Of a stretch of DNA of 64,000 nt, positions 55,111 through 64,000 are shown piece after piece. The notes under the pieces are model-generated. The model worked only from the letters and a program-made list of their open reading frames with translations, ran no database searches and was not told the origin of the DNA. The position numbers and the translations under genes were made by a program. How positions within the stretch are numbered: the stretch's first letter is position 1; the number at the start of each line of letters is the position of its first letter. Source of the stretch: Pisaster brevispinus (Eukaryota > Echinodermata > Asteroidea > Forcipulatida > Asteriidae); the NCBI GenBank assembly GCA_023634235.1, contig JAMKCF010000007.1, positions 1,811,001 through 1,875,000 of the forward strand, read 5' to 3'.

Positions 55111-56269
55111 AGGCTGTTGTAACGATTTTGTGAAGTGTTTTTTTTTTCTTTCTTTTAAAATAAAACTAAAAAATTATGTGTACATTTTGTCACGATAATT
55201 TATGTGTACATCTCCCACACACCCATACATGTAAGACTTATTAACTCTCATCTCTTGAAGTAGGCCCTTTTCACACTGCTGAGCCAATTCCCAAGAAATA
55301 AAGCCCCTGAGAGAAATTCCTGGAGAATTTTTACCCCGCAGCCACCGGATGTTCATTTTGGAACACACCTGCATATTTTCCAAATTGCTTACTCTTTTTT
55401 ACTAACCATTGGGTTGGCTTAACCCTACTCCCAAGCTTTATACGTTGCTACATGTATTTTCTGATCCAAAGGGTTCGTTTGTTCATGGTTTTACATTAAA
55501 ATAGGCAGTAGGCACAAGTCAGTGTACTCTTGCTATGCACAAGTTGCCAGTCAGCACTGAGAGCACTGCTCATATTCAATACCCTAGGCCTACCTGTCTT
55601 ATGGCATTTTGGGTTTTCACAACGTACGCATTTCTAGTTAGTAAGAGGTGTACATAATAATGCCTCTGGATAAAATATAAATAGCTAGGGGGTATTGCTG
55701 AGATGCCAAACTGGTATCCATTAGAGCGTTTAAGGAACTGAGTAGAGATTTGAAAGACACCCACTAGCAACCATAAAACCTCCTGCCACCATGCACCCTC
55801 AAGCAGTGACTATTTTATCACCCACCTTGCCTTAACAGAGCAAATATATCACAAAGACCTCATCGTAGAATGTTGGTGGATGCTGATTGAAGGTGGTCTG
55901 ACATTTACATTCAAGTCTCCTCCGAAGGTCTACATACATTTAGGCTTTTTTTAGATGAATTTCAAGCACTCGAGCCGAGTCGTACTCAGCGTCAACTAGA
56001 GAGATTCCTCGCACTCAGTTCCAAGAACTTCCAATTATTCCAAGTCCGGCACTTCATGGCAGATTAATGTGAGCAATAATGAAGTGATGAGAAATACATA
56101 TGTCTTTAAAAATACTGTATGGTACCCAAAATCATGCACCGAACATGGGCAGCAAGATCTGAACAGACACTTATCAGCTTTGTCATTGTCAGCTGTAAAC
56201 ATTTGCAACCAAATTGCCTTTCCTGTCTGGCATGTCTGGAACCGTGGAACGATACGCAGGCCCGATGCT

Positions 56270-56395
56270 TCGTTTTTGAAGGGGCAAGGGCACCAAGGTA
56301 AAGGCACCTCAATGAGGAAATTGTACATTTTTGTTGGAACATTTCAAGGGGCACCAAGGCAATGACCAGGTGTATTTCGTTGCCTCTGAGAAGTA
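56270..56395. repeat. partial copy of the ggcaccaaggcaa repeat
   Basis: tttttgaaggggcaagggca, tttcaaggggcaccaaggca and a cctctg block match 48108-48235, with rearrangement. Confidence 0.55.
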
Positions 56396-56404
56396 TCAGA
56401 CCTT

Positions 56405-56735
56405 GGTCCAATTTCATAGAGCTGCTTGCAGAAAATATTAATAATAATACTAATAATAAAGACATTTGTAAAGCGCCTAATGCAAAAGCCTCTTAAGCAC
56501 ATAAAGAGAACATTAAAATATACAATGAGTGAAAGATACAATTACAAATAAGCAGATTACAAATAAGCAGCTTCAAACAAATATTGCTGAACAGTTGTCT
56601 GCTAAGCAGAAACGAGCAGGATACCGGTCACAAATTGTACTTGACATAGTAGTTTGGCTGATAACCTTACTGGTACTTGGCTAATTTTGTTGTGCTAATC
56701 TACTTTCAGTTTAAGCAGCTCTATGAAATTAGGCT
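56405..56735. mobile_element. MITE copy (ccaatttcatag family) with inserted repeat tail
   Basis: Ends gtccaatttcatagagctgc and gcagctctatgaaattaggc. An insertion at about 56432-56570 carries the taataataaagacatttgta and gcgcctaatgcaaaagcctc motif also seen at 14708 and 24712. Confidence 0.7.
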
Positions 56736-57314
56736 CTCGATGGATCATCTTGGGCTGTATGCATGAGGGTCGAGGTACCTGTACATGTACATCTCTCCTT
56801 CTGTCATGTCTGTTGGCAAACCCTCAACATCTTAAAAACTCTTTCATTGTTTGCATGGGCACCTCTAGCCTGTGAAATGCATACAGATCAACAGATGCAA
56901 TGCACACCCATGCAAATAATCGTAAACCCTTCGGCAAGTTCCGTACCCCCCCCCCCCCTTGTCCTTGGATCCCAGGCATTGATTTGTCTCTACATGCTGT
57001 GACATTCAAGTTAAACTACGTACATTCAGGGGACCTCATTTATCGCTTGCTCCAATCATGCGCTTCAATTGCCAAATATTGATTTGGGGGTCTGCAACTT
57101 GATGGAATCGGGGCTAACCAAATGTCTCCTTCTCAGTTATTTCTCTTTCAAGCAGTCAGTTGTTACATGTTTATTTTGAATGCATTTGGGTATTATGTAG
57201 GCAAAAACCAAAATCTGAAAAAGAATTAAGAGATTCTGAAAAGAATTAAGAGACTTTGTTCTGGGCTTGTTTATTTCATTTTCTTTTATTTCATTTATTA
57301 ACTCTGGTTATGAA

Positions 57315-57560
57315 TCCAAGGACTCTCAGAAAAGCAAACTTAATCACTATACTAGCCAAGAACCCCATGGGGAGAAGACAAAGAATAAAATTTCAGTTTA
57401 AGATGTGGGAGGAAAACCCCAGAGAATTATTTACAGGGGAAAACCCACGCCATCAGGGTAGGGACTAAAAACCCAATCCACATAGGGCTGCCAGCGGGAT
57501 TTGAACCAGAGTCCTAGAGGTGGAAGGCGAGAAAACAACTACACCAACCCAATCGCCAAT
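57315..57560 (-). mobile_element. tRNA-derived SINE
   Basis: On minus: head gattgggttggtgtagttg with B box ctggttcaaatcccgc, then gattgggtttttagtcccta, ctctggggttttcctcccac and ccatggggttcttggctag. Most complete copy of this family in the window. Confidence 0.8.
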
Positions 57561-58589
57561 TTGTACTTTCCAAATTAGTTTGAAATAAAGCATGTTTTCA
57601 AATCACACAGACACTAATGTTAGTTTAAGGGGCATCAATCTATTTCAAGACTGTCCATTGTACATGTACCACTACGTTGGCGCGCCACTATGTTTACATT
57701 CTTCCTTCCACCACCGGCGTCACATGCATGACAGTAGTATTCATGAGCCAGGACATATTTTTTGTGGGCGTTCCATCGATGTACAATGTATAAAAAAATA
57801 CGAGGGGCCTTCAAAAATCTTTCCATAGTCATGATAGTGAATCATGGTTTATTTATTACAAACCGTTCAATGACATATTAACACAGTTAACATGGCTAGT
57901 GTCAGAACCTGTAATGAAAACTAGTCACGTCAAGATTTATGAAGTGAAAACCGTAGTGTTAGATCCATTTAATATCCCCTGATCATGCCCTGACATATTG
58001 GCTACATTACCAGAAACATGAAAAGTAACAGTCACCATTCAAATTAAATATGATGACTGATTAAATGCAATCACTGGCAGCTCCAATTTCATTTACCTTT
58101 AATTGAATTAGGATGTGGGACTTAGAATTTTACATCAGGGTTCTCCGAAGTAATATACTGTAAATTTTTACTGTGTTTTTCTATGGTTGAAAAACATAGC
58201 ATACAGTAGCAGTGAATGATTTGTATACATGTAGCATAGCAAAATGCTACTCAAAGCTACTCAAAAGTCATCATTTGCTATTCAATATTAGCATTCTGTA
58301 TACAGAAAAATGTTCAGTTCAAATATTTTGCTAGGCAAATTTGCTTGACGAAATCGTTGCCTGAGTAGGGGCACATATTGACTACATGAATTTTGCACTT
58401 TATTTTAATGTCAGTGGACCTAATGTATGTTCATGTACATTATGTACCGTATGTAGTTGAGGATCATATCAGTGTATGTGCATGCACATAAAGCGGAAGG
58501 TGGGAAATTCATGGATCGTTAAATGTATACTGCACCTACATGTACCTACAATGTATTGTGTAAGACTAGTTTCTCATTTTTGCTGAGTA

Positions 58590-58820
58590 ATATCCGTAAT
58601 ATTTCTGATGTTAACACTTTCAAAGTTACTCTAAAAACTCACCTTTTCAAGATGTATTTCTTTAGTTCATAGTTTTGTTGGTATCCATTGTTTAAATTTC
58701 ATATATGTTTCCCTAATTGTTGTTTTGCTTCTTTCACTGGATATGTATTGTTTTGTTTAAATTGTCTGCTTCTCTGCACCTCGAACATCTTTTAGATTGA
58801 TTTGGCGCATTATAAATGCC

Positions 58821-58851
<31 letters not shown>

Positions 58852-58855
58852 ATTT
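58590..58855 (+). mobile_element. LINE 3' end with ATT microsatellite tail
   Basis: A short frame reads DVNTFKVTLKTHLFKMYFF then stop, like the end of a CR1/L2-type reverse transcriptase. A 3' UTR with tttggcgcattataaatgcc follows, then a run of about nine ATT units (58822-58850). Confidence 0.65.
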
Positions 58856-59334
58856 GCGGAGCAAGATTTTCTGAAATTAGTCCTGCAGGTCAGAACTGTT
58901 AAAGGGGGCCATCATCTTATCCCCTCCTCGTCGCCAATGTAATAATTTTATAAACATACATTATGAAGACAACAAACAGTGTAACATAAACTTGAATACT
59001 TATTTGTTCTTCATGACAACTCCCATTGGTTTTCGTTACATCAACACCATTGGGAACCCTCCTACCCTCGCTATAGAGGGCGCTATACTACATGTATTTT
59101 AACGATGAAAAGATTAAAATTCCTCAGGTTTTTTTATCACAACATTACATGTACACTACAATGTACATGTACATACCAAAGCACAAACAAGTCAGGGCTT
59201 AAAAGTACCTTCTGGACCATTGTTTTGCGTCCAGTCATGCCAGTGATTTTATCATTTGGCAAAGAACATCACGTCCAGACAAGTCAAGTGGCTGGCCTGG
59301 AATTTTGTGGAGGCAATGGCCTTTGACCCCATTT

Positions 59335-59775
59335 ACACTAGATTCAGAAAGGTGGATCAGACCCGGATCTGATCCTGCAATGTGGATTAACAGCTAGTGT
59401 AAATGCAAACAAGCAGGATCAGACCCAGTTCAAGATCCTGCAATTTTAATCCACCTTTTGAGGAGGGTTGGACCCTGCAATTGGTGGATCAGATCCGGCA
59501 AAGTGGATTCCAAAAACAAGTGTAAACGCAAAAGTAGATCGGACATGATCAGACACTGCAATTCAATGTGGTCATTTCAGGTTTTGCTATAGGAATGGTG
59601 GGCTTTTTGCTTGTGTTTCTGCGTGACAGCTGTGATCAAACGTGGGATCAGAGCTGGATCAGGCACTGGTGTAAACGCGACACCGGATCTGGATCTGTGG
59701 TCGTGATAAAAATGCTGAATCTCAATCCACCTTCCTGGATTGAGTGGTGTGTAAAAATGCTGCCCTTGTCATGGC
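59335..59775. repeat. repeat-rich block with ggatcaga motifs
   Basis: Recurrent ggtggatcagacccggatct, gatcctgcaatttt, gtgtaaacgc and ggatctggatc units in both orientations suggest a non-autonomous transposon of about 440 bp bounded by ccatttacactagat and a gtgtaaaaatg sequence. The ends are not resolved. Confidence 0.45.
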
Positions 59776-61638
59776 CTTGTTGTCAGTAGGTTGGGGTGCT
59801 AATCCGGTTATCATCAATGCCACGTATGGCGGTCCGTGCTTATAAATAAAAGACATAATCCTTAAATAAAATGTATTCTGAATGGTGTGTACACACGTGT
59901 ATTTAGTTTATTTACAGGCCTTGAGTTGGTTAACTCATCACGCCACCCACAGCAATCGCTGCTTTGCCCTTTTGCTGTGGTACCCTTTGCAAAAACCCAA
60001 ATACAGTACATTTTTCTCGTAGAACTGCCCCTTACCAGAGAAAAAACAGCCGTGCCTCTTCAAGAGCGATGTTCAAGGCCTGCATTTACAGGTTTTTAAA
60101 CCCAAACATTTCACAAGTGCTCCACCTTTTAATAAAAAAAACCCCATGTATATGAGTTGTAGTATGTCCAAAATAGTCCAAGCGATCAATTTTTAGACAA
60201 TACAAAATTCCATAGGTCTATTTACTTTTTTGTGTGTTTTGTTTGCAGAGAACAGTAACCACCTGCCTTCAGTTAAATTCACCGTACCTAATACATTAAA
60301 TATTATTGATGGATTCAGTTAAAAATAAAAGTGGATTGGGGCAAGTTTGTTGTTGTTGTGTAGAATGCAATTAATGGGTAATTTTGTAACCAAGAAAAAT
60401 ACAAAATTATTTTGTTCACTTTAGGACTATTGTGCATACACAAAAGATTAAATTTTTATGGATACAACAAACGCCCACACCTTATTTACAACTCAATGTA
60501 AAGTATTTTATTAGTTTTGCAATAATATTTATTACATTACTTTTCAGTCGAAAAGCTCCCCAATAAAATTGAAGAGTCCAAACAAATTTGTCTCTTATTA
60601 ATAAAATGACGAAAGGGACACATGATCCAGGCATGCATCGTGGCTAGTCTTGGGCATGTGCCGAGACCGTGGCTACACATAGGTCAAGTACACACGAAGC
60701 CTTCATACAATTATATTCAGACACGTCTATACACACTGCCGGTGTAATATTCCTGCTGTACAGCGGCTGTCTGTGGGAGACCATTACATATTCCCGTGGC
60801 GTGTAGAAGAGGCCTCCGGATACGCATGCTCAGACAAACTGCAGTCTGCCATGTGCAAATGCGTCAGATGATCACGTTGCGTTCTTGGGGAGAGAAAGAG
60901 ACTGAGACTAGAGAGAGAGAGAGGACACTTATTTTTCAAGGCGTGAGAGGAAATCTTGTTTCGTTTTGACTCAGTCAGCGAGATGTGAATCTTGTGGAGG
61001 TGTGGCCGTTAGACATGCTTGAGATTGACTCTTTGTTCTGAAGGATTACAATACGGGGGGGATAAAGTTGGTGATGTTGAGGACGGCCTGGTGGTGGTTG
61101 TTCATGGTTGGTTAACCGTGACGTTAATTGTGTACAGACGTCTGCATCTGCTCATCAAGGGGAATCTATTACCACTAGGGTGTGAGTGAAGTGATGTCAG
61201 AATGTGTGTAACTAAACGTGCTTTTGACGTGTAATTTACTAGGGTGAGTAGAAATATCGGATTAAGATGTGGAATTGTACAATTTGGGTTTGTGTCAGGA
61301 GAAGGTCCTGCTATCTATGACCACGCCTCTGAAGAAATGCAAGAGACATCACATGTCATGTACAGACAGCTGTACATGTTTGGGCGTGGGGGCAAACAGT
61401 ATGTAGACTGTATGCAAATGTATGCGCACAAACTACATTGAATAATTGCACAATATTCAGGAACATACATGTACAGTTACATGTATACTGTACAATTATT
61501 CAAATTTCCTTTCATTGTTTTACTTTTTTTGGTGACGTGTTCATACATCGTGCGTGTGAAGAGGTGTGCAAATATGCACAACGTTTCATACCCTCTGGGT
61601 TCTGACAGGTGTACGTAGCTGACATGGCTGAGGATGTA
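59776..61638. other. unassigned region
   Basis: No gene is supported. The 60600-61250 part is more GC-balanced and complex than its surroundings, with a gagaga tract at about 60915. It could hold a promoter or a non-coding first exon, but no splice-flanked frame or TATA box supports this. Confidence 0.35.
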
Positions 61639-61941
61639 CAGGCTTCTCCCCAGGTTTTTTCAAAACTACATTATATGGGGCATTCTGGACCCAAATTTGT
61701 TGATGTTTGGCCGGAGCACGCTAAATTGAAACGTTTTCATGATAGTTTTTACTTCGTGTTTATCTTGGTCTTAAAAGCCCTACTGTGCAATCTGGAGCAT
61801 AATTTATGGTTTTCTCTCGATTTTTTTGAGAAAAAAAAATAAATAAAAAATTGGGGGGCTCATCGGCCGAAATGTGTGTGTATCGGCATGCAATTTGCGC
61901 ATATCGGCCCGATACCTAGCTTGTGCATGGGGAGAACCCTG
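61639..61941. mobile_element. hAT-like MITE (copy B, inverted relative to copy A)
   Basis: Left end caggcttctccccagg, right end tggggagaaccctg. Its reverse complement matches the 15720-16021 copy (cccatgcacaagctag against cccatgtacaagctag). A poly-A and poly-T rich core lies at about 61815-61850. Confidence 0.7.
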
Positions 61942-64000
61942 ATGACAATGTGGAAATAAATTTACTAGTAAAACTGAAAGTGTAACAGCCAAAGTTTCTG
62001 TTGGTCAGCTGAAAAGAAATATCCCAGTAGTGTACTACAGTTGTACTTAATCGGTCATAGTACACTGTACTTTGTTCACCAGCATTCATACAGACATTTG
62101 TACTTACTGTGCCTGCCATTCTGCAGTTTGTCTTCGTATGAGAATTCCTTGCAATCTGCAACCTCAAAACTCTCTGACGTGAAGATGACGATGAGAAAAA
62201 AACCAACTTCATTCACCAAAAAGGGCCATCCACTTTGCTCTGATTTATGTTCTGTAAATTAACAAAGAGACACTCTAGTCATGTTATGTTGAAGGAGGAA
62301 GGGAGGTGGGTTGCTCACTGACTGTTGAACTGTTGAAAGCCAAGGATGCACTGGTTTGTTTGACACTAGGTGACAAAGATACCTACATATCTGTCATCAT
62401 TGTGACACGCATGATCTAAGCCCAGCCCACATCCTTAAACTTTCACCATTGACATGTTGACATCAACTACACGATGTCTATGTTGTTGCCATTGCTTAAA
62501 TACGCAGGTCAGATAAGCATGCGTAAGTCATACCGATCAACTCAGATGCAAAGTACACGTATACAACTTGAAAGTGAAGTTTTTATTGTCTTTGGCACAC
62601 GGGAAAAAATTGTGTCCAGGAAGCAGTGTGACCCAGGAAGGATGTGTGACAGGAATGTCAGGAAACTGGTGCAGCCGTTACAGTGATTTATCTGGAATAC
62701 ATACTTTGTACAATCTCATTTGATTCATAATTCAAGTACAGTCTACAGTGTGAATCTTGGGCTTTGGTTACAACTGGTTTTAATTTCAAACTATTGGACG
62801 GTGAAACAAACTGGAATACTGTTGTTTTAGGAACATCGGCATCATTTGTACTCTTGGAGGGCACTGTACAATGTAAGGAAAGTTATTTTATTCATATATT
62901 TCATGAATTTGATTGGTCTTCACACACAATTCAAAGTGGATTGTGACTGGTATTCTGATGTACTTAATATAAGTACATTTGATACCTTACAGCATGTGCA
63001 GAGGCTAAACGTACCTCCGTAAAATGCGCGTCTACTTTCCACCATTTAGGGAGTCAATTCCTTGACTCTCAAAAAAGGTGACAGGATAGGTGTGTGCTGC
63101 GTGCCGTGCAAGAAATAAGTCGGTACGTAGGTTTCTGGCAAAGGGTTTAACCCTCGGTTTAACTTCATAGTCGAGTAAGTGTGTTGATTTCAAACGTAAA
63201 TATTGTCAGACCTGGAATTAAATTGTTGAGAGGGCAAGGCCTTTTTCATTTTTAAAAGGGCACTGCCGTTGGAAAATCTTAAAGTCTACCGGAAACTTTT
63301 GAAGAGGCACCAAGGCAAAGACCAGGGGGAACAGCTGCTATGGCCAGCATGTACAGTATGGCATTCTCCATGTACTGTAGTTCAAGGCCTGTACTGTTAA
63401 TGTTTACTCGTGCTGTTCCGTGAATATTGATTGAACCCTTATGGGTTCCATTCCTTCTGTCCTAACATAAAGGATTCAGAAGGACTGGGGCCAGTAGCCC
63501 AAACAAGTCCAAACAATTTGGTTTGGAGTGACATGTACAGGATTGGAAGGATTTGGGTCGTATATGTACTCTGACCCAAACTGCTTTTAATACCAAGGTA
63601 TTTTTCTGGCCTATTGTTTCAAAAATATTCATGAATTTGTGTCACACTATTAAGAATTTATATCTAATCCTACATATATAGGGACTACTTTGCATAAAAT
63701 GCAACATGTCATGTACAGTTGTGTGTGGCAGCATCCATTACATGTAATTTAGTGTACATCGTAACTTTAGTACTGTGTACAGTACATGCAGCCTAATTTC
63801 TTACTTTTTGCTTTATTGTTTGTAAATCCGAGCATGGGCACAGTTGATGGCAGGCTGCTGCCACCTTACACCTCAAAGAATTCCACAATATAACATGTGT
63901 TTACATGTTTATTTACACAAACATCATACTGTACACAACATTTCTGTTTATCCTGTCCACAAAATCGTCATCTGTTAATTATTCACAGACATCTGTTCAT
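61942..64000. other. unassigned non-coding region at window end
   Basis: Open frames here (for example 62474-62686) are short, without recognised motifs. Apart from the dispersed repeat at 63217-63345 I see no feature. Confidence 0.35.
63217..63345. repeat. dispersed repeat (ggcaccaaggcaa family)
   Basis: Contains cagacctggaattaaatt, gggcactgccgttggaaaat, cggaaacttttgaagaggca and ccaaggcaaagaccaggggg; same orientation as 48108-48235. Confidence 0.75.

Noticed and set aside
57790..57835. Sequence acgaggggccttcaaaaatc resembling a mariner terminal repeat
   Set aside because: No matching opposite end or transposase remnant was found.
62505..62685. Open frame after an acceptor-like cgcag near 62508
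   Set aside because: Short, no recognised motif, and it ends in a stop; likely chance.

Overview
This is nuclear DNA of an animal. Two genes have short exons bounded by GT-AG introns, there are several tRNA-derived SINE families, pieces of Penelope-like and LINE retrotransposons, many MITEs, and foldback elements that recall (from memory) the TU elements of sea urchins. Together these suggest a marine deuterostome invertebrate, most likely an echinoderm and perhaps a sea star. That assignment is inference from composition and repeats; no species marker was read.

Genes, left to right. (1) 3062-4474 (-): an intronless type II membrane glycosyltransferase of the beta-1,3-galactosyltransferase (GT31) family. 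(2) 8294-21168 (+): CHORDC1, the CHORD-CS Hsp90 co-chaperone, rebuilt here as 10 coding exons encoding 331 residues with every junction in phase. (3) 27606-35381 (-): a large eight-exon gene for a predicted 1497-residue zinc-binding, DDE transposase-like protein of a metazoan family I recognise only from memory (DUF6729-like). (4) 45723-45822 (+): a probable first coding exon behind a TATA box, whose continuation was not found. From about 45.8 kb to the end no exon could be supported, so this stretch is either the long first intron of gene 4 or intergenic.

Repeats make up much of the rest. A decayed Penelope-like element (about 4.64-6.41 kb) carries a 36-bp minisatellite of about 30 copies that appears to have grown out of its own coding sequence. 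Three related foldback elements with perfect 9-bp target duplications (MULE-like) sit around CHORDC1 exon 1. CHORDC1 introns hold a 104-bp satellite, a 34-bp satellite, SINEs, LINE tails and a 127-bp hairpin. A 54-bp two-monomer (108-bp higher-order) satellite lies just downstream of gene 3. Between 36 and 42.5 kb is a cluster of foldback elements with arms built of 15-16-bp tandem repeats; two have clear 8-bp target duplications and share an asymmetric pair of ends, and one is nested inside another.

The host genes do not form a pathway. The strongest candidates for something little described are the transposase-like gene and the neighbouring foldback family. A roughly 180-bp sequence is shared between the gene's last intron and the core of one foldback, which hints at a relation but does not prove one.
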